Position numbers and translations under genes: made by a program. Below the pieces are notes generated by a model. The model was given only the letters and a program-made list of their open reading frames with translations. It was not told where the DNA came from and did not search any database. From Clostridia bacterium (lineage in GTDB: Bacteria; Bacillota_A; Clostridia; Oscillospirales; CAG-382): 10,264 nt of DNA. The stretch lies in NCBI GenBank assembly GCA_017517985.1, contig JAFWWX010000064.1, positions 1 through 10,264 on the forward strand. Direction: 5' to 3'. This document shows positions 1 to 8,600 of this stretch, one piece after another; positions within the stretch are counted from its first letter, which is position 1, and every line of letters starts with the position of its first letter.

Positions 1-1
1 A

Positions 2-274
2 ACCGTTTCCGTTGTATTTGCACGAGGTGACAGTATGGCAGATAAGATTGAATCCGGGGATGCTTTAATTGTTGATGAATCTAAAACTTATATAAATAGT
101 GGTAAAGTTTATGCCTTTGTTTATGATTCTGAATTATTTTGTAAACAATTAAAGAAAACAGCTGACGGCATAACAGCGATTTCATTCAATAAAGATTATA
201 AACCATTTGAAATAGATAAAACAAAACAATTTGCAGTTGTTGGACAAGTTATAAGTGCAATGAAAAGGATATAA
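2..274 (+). CDS. Phage CI/LexA-type repressor, S24 peptidase domain (partial, N-terminus outside window)
   Basis: This is the C-terminal 90 residues of a self-cleaving repressor; the open frame runs off the left edge. The ATG at 35 is an internal Met of the motif FARGDSM, not the start. Seen: the S24 signature GDSM-x-x-x-I-x-x-GD, with the likely nucleophile Ser encoded at 32-34, then a strand-rich segment (KVYAFVYDSELFCKQL) carrying the likely catalytic Lys at 143-145. Known of the family: CI, LexA and UmuD proteins use this Ser/Lys dyad for RecA-stimulated self-cleavage, and phage members have an N-terminal HTH that holds the prophage silent. The HTH would lie upstream, so DNA binding is inferred. 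It ends 34 nt before the SNF2 gene on the same strand, so read-through into the defence genes is plausible. A UmuD-like protein is an alternative, but the phage genes in the window favour a repressor. Confidence 0.85.
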   Translation, partial: TVSVVFARGDSMADKIESGDALIVDESKTYINSGKVYAFVYDSELFCKQLKKTADGITAISFNKDYKPFEIDKTKQFAVVGQVISAMKRI

Positions 275-290
275 CCGCACCATTTATTTA

Positions 291-304
291 TGCTAAAATA
301 AGCA
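291..304 (+). promoter_or_regulatory. Possible extended -10 promoter overlapping a small dyad, upstream of the SNF2 gene
   Basis: The 34-nt gap after the repressor gene contains TGCTAAAAT (291-299), which fits an extended -10 (TGn followed by TAAAAT at 294-299). No good -35 lies at the usual distance. The same bases form a short inverted repeat, TGCT-N6-AGCA (291-304), which could be an operator half-site pair. A start about 7 nt after the -10 would fall at 305-307, only 2-4 nt before the ATG at 309, and no Shine-Dalgarno is seen there. Both the promoter and the operator are guesses from short motifs. Confidence 0.3.
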
Positions 305-308
305 CAGA

Positions 309-2915
309 ATGATGGAAGTGAAAACAAAGTTTCAATCAAAATATTCTGCAATTGTTGAGGCTAATCGTCTTGAAAGTCTTGCTGACGATAAAAACTTCCT
401 GCCGGTTTATGCATCTTCTAATGCTAAAATTTATCCGTATCAGATTATGGCGGCACGATTTGCTCTGCGTTCCGATTATTTGCAAGGGTGTATTTTATGT
501 GACGAAGCATCTTTAGGTAAAACCTATGAGGCACTTTTGGTTGCTTGTCAAAAATGGTACGAGGGAAAACCTAATATTCTTGTGATTTTACCTCCGAACC
601 TCGTTCCTCAATGGAGACGAAAATTAGAAAAAGATTTCCCGACCGTTCCGTTCGTGTTTTGGAATAATTCAAATACTCTACCCGATGAAGTCGGAATTAT
701 TATTACAACATACGACATCGCAACAAGACACGCACTTGCAGTTAAAGAGAGGGAATGGGATCTTGTAATTTTTGACGAAGCAGATGTTTTATCAAAGCCG
801 GAAAACAAAATGGTGCAGACTCTAAAAGATGCAGTCGGCAATGCTTACAAATTACTCCTGACTCCGACTCCTATCACGATGAGTATTATGGATATTTATT
901 GGCTTATTCATTTTATTGACGAAAGTGTTTTGCCTGATGCTGATTGGTTTTATAAACGATATTTCAGACAACCTGAAAGATACAAAGAACTTACAGAGTG
1001 GGTTTCGCAGTTTTGTTTCAGGACTTTAAAAGTTCAAACAACGGATTATGTGAATTTCACACGCAGAATACCGATTACAGTTGATTATGAGTTATCAAAG
1101 GAAGAAAAACTTATTTATAAATTAGTTTCTGCTTATATTTTGTCTGATGACAAAGCGGCATACCCTGAAATGGACAGTTACAATTTGAATCTATTATTTT
1201 TCAAATCGCTTTCATCTTCGCCAAGAGCATTTTCAAACATTCTTGACGGTGCTATAAAAAGGACTTACGGACACGAAAAAGCCGTATTGGAAGAGATACA
1301 AAAACTCACCGATGATATCCATATAAATTCAAAGACAGCAGAACTTTTGAAAATATTAAAAACGACTTTCAATCACTTAAAATCAATGAAAGTAAAACAA
1401 AAGGCAATAATTTATGTCGAACACAGTCTGACATTTGATTATTTATACAAGATATTTTTAGGTCAGGGTTATAACACTATAAAATACAAAGACAACGATT
1501 CAATAGAGCAATTCCGATTTGATGATGAAATTCAAATCCTGATAGCAAATGACGAAGCATCAAAGGGCATAGATTTAGAGTTCTGTCCTGTTGTTGTGAA
1601 TTACGACTTGCCGTATGATTCGGTCAAGATTGAACAGAGAATTTGCAGGTGTCATCGTCAGGGACAAAACTCCGATGTTTTGGTAATAAATATGTTGAGT
1701 AAAGAAAATTTTGCCGATGTTCGTATCTTGGAACTCATCAATAAAAGGACTTTGCAGTTCAACGGAATATTCGGAATGAGTGATGATATTGTCGGGAATT
1801 TTGATACAAAAATAAAAGAGGTGTTGCAAAACTTCAGAAGTTCAACAGAGGTTCAAGAGGCATTCAAAACTAATCTTGCAGTACATAAGGAAACAAACGA
1901 AGAGATAACTCAACGTGCTGAAGATATCCTGTTCACAACTTTTACAAAATCAATAGCTGACAAAGTTTCGATTAATCCAAAATATATGGAAGATAAAATT
2001 GATGAGATAAATAAAGATTTGTGGGAGGTTGTAAAATATTATTTCCTTAATATAAAAGAGGGTTGGTACGAAATTGATGACGAGAATAAAACCTTAAAAC
2101 TTATCGAGGGATATAACAGACCATATTTATTTTCATACAAAGATGACAGATTTTTAAAGGATTATAAAGGCTATCAGCAGTACGGAATGAATAAAGATTT
2201 TTCTCCGGCACGAGGCAGAATCGCATTAACCTCTGTATTTTCAAAAGGTATATTAAAAGAGATGGATATGGCTTGTCCACAGGAAGCAAAGATTTATGTA
2301 AATTCAGATATTGAGCCTGTTGAAATCGGTTATTATAATGTCGGGATCACTTCAAAAGATAATACTTCTCACAAGCATATTTTAATCGGGCAGACAAAAG
2401 ACGGAAGAACATTATCTGATAGTGAGTGCCGAGAACTTTTAAATCTTCCTGTTGTAAAAATAGAAGAACGCAACGGCTTTGATACAATCCGAATGGGGAG
2501 TTTACTTGAGCCGTTTGAGTTTAATTTGAATGATAAAATATCAAAGGATGAGATTTTACAGGAATATTTCAAGAACAAAGAGGGTTCTATTGCTTACGAG
2601 GTTGAAAAATTGAGAATGCTTGCAGGACGTAAAAAGTCTGCTCTTGAACTCAATTTGACCGACCTTAAAACCGAAATTGAAACGATGAAAAAGCAATTAA
2701 ACAGTAAGAATTCTGACCGCTTGGAAGAATTAAAATTAACAAAACAATTAAAGCTGAAACAAAAAGAATTACTAAAAAAAGAAGAGGGATTGTTTTTTGA
2801 TAAAGCACAAGTAGATGTTGAAACAGATGATGCAATTCAAGAGCTTACAAACGATTATAATTTCAATGTAATAATAGGTGCAAAATTCAAACTTCAAATC
2901 GTTAAAGCAGAGTAA
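309..2915 (+). CDS. SNF2-family (SF2) helicase-like ATPase of a Type III R-M locus
   Basis: An 868-aa SF2 ATPase of the SNF2 type, expected to translocate on double-stranded DNA using ATP in the cytoplasm. Seen: Q-like segment YPYQ (42-45), motif I DEASLGKT (65-72), Ia ILPPNLVPQW (93-102), ITTYD (132-136), motif II DEAD (156-159), motif III LLLTPTP (182-188), motif V ASKGIDLEFCPVVVNYD (417-433), motif VI EQRICRCHRQGQ (442-453). The order and the HRxGQ box are characteristic of SNF2 proteins. Motif I has DEAS where DEMG is usual, and motif III has LTPTP where LTGTP is usual. About 400 residues follow the core, including a charged probable coiled coil at about 785-828; I recognise no nuclease motif there. 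The ATG-ATG start at 309/312 lacks a Shine-Dalgarno. The stop is 49 nt before mod. A DrmD-like role is possible, but no DISARM partners are present. The family is secure; the function in this locus is unknown. Confidence 0.88.
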   Translation: MMEVKTKFQSKYSAIVEANRLESLADDKNFLPVYASSNAKIYPYQIMAARFALRSDYLQGCILCDEASLGKTYEALLVACQKWYEGKPNILVILPPNLVPQWRRKLEKDFPTVPFVFWNNSNTLPDEVGIIITTYDIATRHALAVKEREWDLVIFDEADVLSKPENKMVQTLKDAVGNAYKLLLTPTPITMSIMDIYWLIHFIDESVLPDADWFYKRYFRQPERYKELTEWVSQFCFRTLKVQTTDYVNFTRRIPITVDYELSKEEKLIYKLVSAYILSDDKAAYPEMDSYNLNLLFFKSLSSSPRAFSNILDGAIKRTYGHEKAVLEEIQKLTDDIHINSKTAELLKILKTTFNHLKSMKVKQKAIIYVEHSLTFDYLYKIFLGQGYNTIKYKDNDSIEQFRFDDEIQILIANDEASKGIDLEFCPVVVNYDLPYDSVKIEQRICRCHRQGQNSDVLVINMLSKENFADVRILELINKRTLQFNGIFGMSDDIVGNFDTKIKEVLQNFRSSTEVQEAFKTNLAVHKETNEEITQRAEDILFTTFTKSIADKVSINPKYMEDKIDEINKDLWEVVKYYFLNIKEGWYEIDDENKTLKLIEGYNRPYLFSYKDDRFLKDYKGYQQYGMNKDFSPARGRIALTSVFSKGILKEMDMACPQEAKIYVNSDIEPVEIGYYNVGITSKDNTSHKHILIGQTKDGRTLSDSECRELLNLPVVKIEERNGFDTIRMGSLLEPFEFNLNDKISKDEILQEYFKNKEGSIAYEVEKLRMLAGRKKSALELNLTDLKTEIETMKKQLNSKNSDRLEELKLTKQLKLKQKELLKKEEGLFFDKAQVDVETDDAIQELTNDYNFNVIIGAKFKLQIVKAE

Positions 2916-2937
2916 AAGTTATCTATTTTCATGGTAA

Positions 2938-2954
2938 TATAATTTCAAAAGGGG
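2938..2954 (+). promoter_or_regulatory. Possible internal -10 box and ribosome binding site for mod
   Basis: The 49-nt gap before mod holds a perfect TATAAT (2938-2943) followed by AAAAGGGG (2947-2954), which ends 10 nt before the ATG at 2965. The bases 17 nt upstream of the -10 (AAAGTT) are not a recognisable -35. The G-rich run is an acceptable Shine-Dalgarno and supports 2965 over the in-frame ATG at 3001. The promoter call is weak because TATAAT arises easily in AT-rich DNA. Confidence 0.35.
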
Positions 2955-2964
2955 TAATAATTAT

Positions 2965-4920
2965 ATGGTTGAAGGTATCGAAAAAATAAGCGGACAGAGC
3001 ATGGATATAGAGTTATCCGAAAAAGAAAAATTAAAATCTGTATTCCCACAATGCTTTAATGACGGCAAACTTGATATTGATAAGTTGCTGAATCTTTGCG
3101 GTGAATACATCGACAATGATTTTGAAAAATACAAGTTTGAATGGAAAGGCAAATCAAACTGCTATAAAATTGCATGGAAGCGTTCAACGGGAACACTTCG
3201 CCCATGCAAAGATGAGAGTGTTAATTTCGATACAACAAAAAACCTTTATATTGAGGGTGATAATTTAGAAGTCCTCAAACTATTACAAAACGCTTATTTT
3301 AGAAAAGTAAAAATGATTTACATCGATCCTCCGTATAACACAGGAAACGACTTTGTTTATGAAGATGATTTTGCTGATCCAATGGCAAAATATAAAGAGA
3401 TTACCCAACAGACAACAAAATCTAACCCCGAAACAATGGGAAGATTTCACACCAATTGGTTGAATATGATGTACCCACGCTTGAGGTTAGCATCAAATCT
3501 TCTTCGTGATGACGGTGTAATTTTTATTTCGATTGATGACCATGAATTATATAATTTAACAAAATTATGCAACGAAGTTTTTGGGGAAGAAAACTTTATC
3601 GGATTGTTTACTATTCAAAGTAATCCAAGAGGTTCTCAAAATAGTAAATTTTTGTCTTATGTTCATGAATATATACTAATGTATGCTAAATGTTACGATA
3701 GATTAGAGATTAAAGGTCTTGGTAAAGACGAAAGTGCGATTTCTGAATATTCTTTAAAAGATCAAGATGGCAGATTATATAGATTACTTGGATTAAGAAA
3801 ACGTGGAGGAGCTTGGAGAAAAGAAGATAGACCGAATATGTTCTATCCTGTCTATGTAAATCCTCAGACTCTTAAAGTTTCACTAACTCAAGCCGATGGT
3901 TATACTATTGAAGTCATACCTAAACGCCCAACAGGGGAATTAAGCAGATGGACATGGGGAAAAGATAAATTTATTGAAGATATTGATAAAGTTGTTCCCA
4001 AAAAAGTTAATAGAGTAGGCGAAGACGAGGCTTGGGATATTTTTAGAAAAGACTATCTTGACAACGATGATGGTGAAATTAAGACAACAAAAGCTAAAAC
4101 AATATGGATTGAAAAAGAAATTAATTATCAAAATGCTAAAAATGAAATAAAAGATTTATTTGGAAATTCAGAAGTTTTTGACTACCCAAAACCTACATAT
4201 ATAGTAAATAAATTGGCATCTATGGTAAGCATGGATGATTCAGATATTGTTATGGACTTCTTCTCAGGTTCTGCGTCATCTGCTGATGCCGTTATGCAGT
4301 TAAATCAACAAGATGGAATTCAAAGAAAATTTATTATGGTTCAATTACCCGTTCAATTAGATGAAAATTCGCAGGGTGCTAAAGAAGGTTATAATACTAT
4401 TTGTGAAATAGGTATGGAACGCATAAGACGTGCCGGCAAAAAATTAACCGAAAATTCAACTAATCAATTATCGTTAGAAGAAAAACAACCGCTTGATATT
4501 GGATTCAGGGTGTTCAAACTTGATACTTCAAATCTTGCGAAATGGGATTCCACACCGACTGAAGATGAAGAAGAATTAAAAACAAGATTTTTGGGTATGG
4601 CTGATACGGTTAAGGTCGGCAGAACACCTGAAGACTTGGTTTATGAGGTTATGCTTAAACTCGGTATTCCTTTAGATTACAAAGTGATTCCGATAAAAAT
4701 TAACGATAAAGAAGCTTTTGCTATCGGTGAAGATTGTCTTGTTTTGGTTTGCACAGACAAAGGCGAAAGCGGAATTTCAGGGGATGATATTCGTTTGATG
4801 TGCGATGAATACACTCCTGCCAAAATCGTAACTTCAGAGGAAGCATTTGCAGATGATTCTGCTTTATCAAATGCATACTATATCCTCAAAGACAAAGATA
4901 TTGAAATGGAAATATTATAG
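2965..4920 (+). CDS. mod: Type III restriction-modification Mod subunit, adenine-N6 DNA methyltransferase
   Basis: A 651-aa methyltransferase that should recognise the target site and methylate adenine using S-adenosylmethionine; in Type III systems Mod also supplies sequence specificity to Res. Seen: KNLYIEGDNLEVLKLL (93-108), catalytic motif IV DPPYNTGNDF (121-130), a variable segment at about 215-405 that is the likely target-recognition domain, KPTYIVNKL (409-417, motif X region), and SAM-binding motif I DFFSGSAS (431-438). DPPY preceding the FxG motif is the beta-class order typical of Type III Mod proteins, as are the length and a C-terminal segment resembling the Mod-type ending (EEAFADDSALSNAYYILKD). 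It lies 49 nt after the SNF2 gene and 3 nt before the 239-aa gene. No simple-sequence tract of the kind used for phase variation is visible. The recognition sequence cannot be predicted by eye. Confidence 0.93.
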   Translation: MVEGIEKISGQSMDIELSEKEKLKSVFPQCFNDGKLDIDKLLNLCGEYIDNDFEKYKFEWKGKSNCYKIAWKRSTGTLRPCKDESVNFDTTKNLYIEGDNLEVLKLLQNAYFRKVKMIYIDPPYNTGNDFVYEDDFADPMAKYKEITQQTTKSNPETMGRFHTNWLNMMYPRLRLASNLLRDDGVIFISIDDHELYNLTKLCNEVFGEENFIGLFTIQSNPRGSQNSKFLSYVHEYILMYAKCYDRLEIKGLGKDESAISEYSLKDQDGRLYRLLGLRKRGGAWRKEDRPNMFYPVYVNPQTLKVSLTQADGYTIEVIPKRPTGELSRWTWGKDKFIEDIDKVVPKKVNRVGEDEAWDIFRKDYLDNDDGEIKTTKAKTIWIEKEINYQNAKNEIKDLFGNSEVFDYPKPTYIVNKLASMVSMDDSDIVMDFFSGSASSADAVMQLNQQDGIQRKFIMVQLPVQLDENSQGAKEGYNTICEIGMERIRRAGKKLTENSTNQLSLEEKQPLDIGFRVFKLDTSNLAKWDSTPTEDEEELKTRFLGMADTVKVGRTPEDLVYEVMLKLGIPLDYKVIPIKINDKEAFAIGEDCLVLVCTDKGESGISGDDIRLMCDEYTPAKIVTSEEAFADDSALSNAYYILKDKDIEMEIL

Positions 4921-4923
4921 AAA

Positions 4924-5643
4924 ATGTCAATTCAATTAAAAGAAGAAAAATTGAAAGATTTTTTTGATGAAGGTGGTGTCGGAACAAGACAGTATTCATT
5001 TTTGAATTGGCGTTTTTCTCCGCACGATTCTATTGAAGTGCAATTTTGCAATTTAGCAGAGGGGTATTTTGAAGTTGCAAATAATTTAATTGAGCAATGT
5101 CTTGATAATAATAACGACCGTAAAGCAGATATATGGATATTTCCTATTCTTTTTAATATCGTACACGCTGTTGAGTTATACTTAAAAGCCATCAACTCGA
5201 TGTATCCGATATATTTTAAATTAAAAGGCTTTGTATTAGAAGAGCTTCCCGATAGTAAAATCGAAGGAGACCACGACATAAAACAAATGTGTCAAACGGC
5301 AATAAGCAAAGTAAGAAACGATTCTGACAGAGATCCTGATTTATATAAGGCATTAAAAGAAGTCTTGCAGTTTATAAATATTATTTATAAATACTCTGAT
5401 GATGTGGCTTTTACAAGATATCCTCTGCCAAAAGATGCAAAGTCTGATTTAAATAAAGAATATTTTTATGTTTCACACCAAAATGTAACCATAAATATGG
5501 TTGAACTTCATAAATGGGTTAAAAAGATTTCTAACAATTTATATAACATAACCGGCTTTTTAATCGATATGATTGACGAACTAAACGGTTACAGAAACGA
5601 GGTTATAGATGATGTCGTACCTCGTGAATATTACTATGAATAA
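4924..5643 (+). CDS. Unrecognised helical protein in the R-M operon, weakly HEPN-like
   Basis: A 239-aa, mostly helical, soluble protein that I cannot assign to a named family. Seen: a hydrophobic helix with FNIVHAVELYLKAI (77-90), then DHDIKQMC (116-123) after a linker of about 25 residues, then a helix (142-157) and TRYPLP (164-169), then long C-terminal helices. An ELYLKA-type helix, followed by an H-[DE]-[IL] segment and later an RYP segment, is a layout I associate with HEPN-like helical proteins. The classic HEPN RNase motif R-x4-6-H is not evident, so RNase activity is not supported. The ATG begins 3 nt after the mod TAG without a strong Shine-Dalgarno, suggesting translational coupling to mod. 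It ends 17 nt before res. Placement between mod and res suggests a regulator, assembly factor or separate effector; all of these are inference. Confidence 0.8.
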   Translation: MSIQLKEEKLKDFFDEGGVGTRQYSFLNWRFSPHDSIEVQFCNLAEGYFEVANNLIEQCLDNNNDRKADIWIFPILFNIVHAVELYLKAINSMYPIYFKLKGFVLEELPDSKIEGDHDIKQMCQTAISKVRNDSDRDPDLYKALKEVLQFINIIYKYSDDVAFTRYPLPKDAKSDLNKEYFYVSHQNVTINMVELHKWVKKISNNLYNITGFLIDMIDELNGYRNEVIDDVVPREYYYE

Positions 5644-5647
5644 GGAG
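5642..5647 (+). promoter_or_regulatory. Ribosome binding site of res
   Basis: AAGGAG overlaps the TAA stop of the preceding gene (5641-5643). The gap to the ATG at 5661 is 13 nt, longer than usual and T/A-rich. An in-frame TAA at 5658-5660 excludes any earlier start, so 5661 is the first possible ATG. Confidence 0.7.
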
Positions 5648-5660
5648 TATTTTTTAATAA

Positions 5661-8600
5661 ATGAAGTTAAAATTTAAAAATCAAAAATTCCAAACAGATG
5701 CAGTAAATTCAGTTGCAGACTTATTTATCGGACAAGAGAAAGCAAAAATGACATTCTCAATAGATAGTAATGTCGGGAATTTTGATTTGATTATGAGTGA
5801 ATTCGGGATTGGCAACAAACTTGAAATTTCTCAAGATGACTTAATAAAAAATATGCACACCGTTCAAAAACGTAATCAACTCCCGATTACTCGTGATTAT
5901 GAAAACCGCCAATATTCAATAGAAATGGAAACAGGAACTGGTAAAACTTATGTTTATACAAAGACAATGCTCGAACTAAACAAACGATTCGGATTTACAA
6001 AATTTATTGTTGTCGTTCCCTCTGTTGCTATAAGAGAGGGTGTGTTTAAGTCTTTGCAGGTTACACAAGAGCATTTCTCTAACCTTTATGATGGTGTTCC
6101 TTACAGATATTTTATTTATAATTCGTCTAAATTGTCGGATGTAAAACAGTTTGCGACATCTGACCATATAGAAATAATGGTTATAAATATTGATGCGTTC
6201 AAAAAAGCTGAAAATATCATCAACCAAGAACAAGATAAACTGAATGGCGAAGCGGCTATAAAATATATTCAGGCAACTAATCCGATTGTAATTATTGATG
6301 AACCGCAGTCCGTTGATAATACTCCAAAGGCAAAAGATGCAATTCAATCACTTAATCCGCTTGCAGTTTTTAGATATAGTGCAACGCACAGAGAAAAGAT
6401 TAACCTTTTGTATCGCTTAACTCCGATTGATGCTTATCAAATGGGACTTGTTAAGCAGATTTGTGTATCGTCAAATTCGGTCGCAAATGATTTCAATAAA
6501 CCTTATATTATGCTTAAATCCGTATCCAACGAAAACGGATTCTCTGCCAAAATTGAAATTGATGTCCAAAAACAAGATGCCAAAGTCGAGAGACAAACTT
6601 TCACCGTAAAGCCGGGAGCGGATTTGTATCAATTATCAGGAAGAGAATTATATGAAGGGTATGTAATTGAGGGAATTGACTGTACCAAAGATTATGAATG
6701 TATTGAATTTTCAAACTCTGAAACAGTTAATCTCGGTAAAGCCATCGGTAGTGTTGATGAAAATATAATCAAAAAAGCACAAATTTACAGAACCATTGAA
6801 ACTCACTTGGAAAAAGAACTCCGCTACCACGATAAAGAAATTAAAGTCCTGTCTTTATTCTTTATTGACAGAGTTGAAAAATACCGCACAGAAACAGGCG
6901 AAAAAGGTATTTACGCACAAATGTTTGAAGAGTGCTACGAAGAATTAATCAATAAACCAAAATATCAAGAACTGAAAAAATGGTTTAATACAGATGTTGA
7001 AAAAGCACACAACGGCTATTTTTCACAGGATAAAAAAGGTATTTATAAAAATACTAAAGGCGATACTCAAGCAGATGATGACACATACAACACAATTATG
7101 CGTGATAAAGAATGGTTATTATCCTTTGAATGTCCGTTAAGATTTATCTTCTCACACTCTGCATTAAAAGAGGGGTGGGATAATCCAAACGTGTTCCAAG
7201 TTTGCACTTTGATTGAACAAAAATCAACATTCACTTGCAGGCAAAAAGTCGGTCGTGGTTTAAGGTTATGTGTAAATCAAGACGGTGAGAGAATTGAAGA
7301 TAGAAATATAAACATTCTGCACGTTATGGCAAATGAAAGTTTCGCTGAATTTGCAAGCACATTACAAAAAGAAATTGAAGATGAAACTGGTGCTAAATTC
7401 GGTGTTCTTCAGTTGAGTAATTTAATCGGTTTAACTTGGCAGGAACAAGTTGAAGTTGAACATCAAATGGATGAAACTGATGCGGCAATGGCTTATGGTG
7501 CATTGATGGTTGAAGGTGTAATTGATAAAGACGGAAATATTAACCAAGATGCGGATATTGAAAAAGTTGAAATACCAAACATTGCTGAACCATTGCAAAA
7601 AGAGATTAAAAAGCAGATAAAAGAAAGTCACTCTGAACCGATTTCGCTTGATAAATTCAAAACGATAAAATGTACAGAGGTTAAAGTTGAACAAAAATCA
7701 TTCACTCATGAAGAAGCACAGGAACTTTACGAAGATTTAAAAGAAAAGAAAATTATCACTAAAGAAGGCAAAGTCAAAGATACAATGAAGGCTCAACTTG
7801 CGGCAGGAATTTTGGATTTGAAAAACAGATATTCAAATGCGGCACAAAGAGCAATTATTCAGGCATTAGAAAAAGCTGACAACAGACCTGTTATTCACGA
7901 TGCAAACAATGAAGTTACAGTAAGATTAAAACAAAAAGTTTTATTATCGCCTGAATTTAAAGAATTGTGGAATAGAATTAAACAAAAAACCACATACAGA
8001 GTTACGATTGATACTGAAACTCTAATAAAAAATTGTATTGCAGAATTGAAAGATATGCCACCGATTCCGAAAGCAAAATTAGTTTCTCAAACAGCAGAAA
8101 TTAATATCGAACAAGCAGAAGTATCATATACTGAAAAACACATTCGCTCTTCCGAAATATCCGGCACATATCAAGTTTTACCTGATATAATTCGATTAAT
8201 TTCATCTGAAACATTACTTTCAAGACGAACAGTAATAAAAATCATCAACGGAAGCGGAAGAATAAAAGACTTTATAAATAATCCGCAAGCGTTTTTAGAA
8301 AAAGCAATGGAAATTATCACAAGAAATCGTCATAATATGGCAATTGACGGAATTAAATATGTAAAACTTGCAGGGGAAGAATACTACACACAAGAGATAT
8401 TTGATTCGGATGAACTTATTGCATATATTGATAAAAATGCCGTTAAGGTTGAACACAGCGTTTATGATTATGTTTTATACGATAGTAAAACTGTAGAAAA
8501 ACCTTTCGCTGAAAAATTAGACGAAGATCCCGATGTAAAAATGTTCTTTAAAATTCCTGATAAATTCAAGATTGAAACACCAATCGGATCATATAATCCT

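Noticed and set aside
2774..2780. A7 run followed by G late in the SNF2 gene, as a possible programmed frameshift
   Set aside because: The zero frame continues with a sensible coiled-coil sequence to a normal stop, and no stimulatory structure is apparent.
3600..4200. Lower G+C in the mod target-recognition region as a sign of domain exchange
   Set aside because: A hand count gives about 31% there, against about 33% before and 36% after; the dip is too small to mean much without relatives to compare.
4959..4965. Run of seven T near the start of the 239-aa gene, as a possible phase-variation tract
   Set aside because: Seven bases is short for slippage-driven switching and such runs are common in AT-rich DNA; the frame is intact.
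4932..6347. Minus-strand open frames of 115 and 123 aa opposite the 239-aa gene and res
   Set aside because: They lie wholly within well-supported plus-strand genes, show no family motifs, and their composition looks like reverse reading of AT-rich codons.
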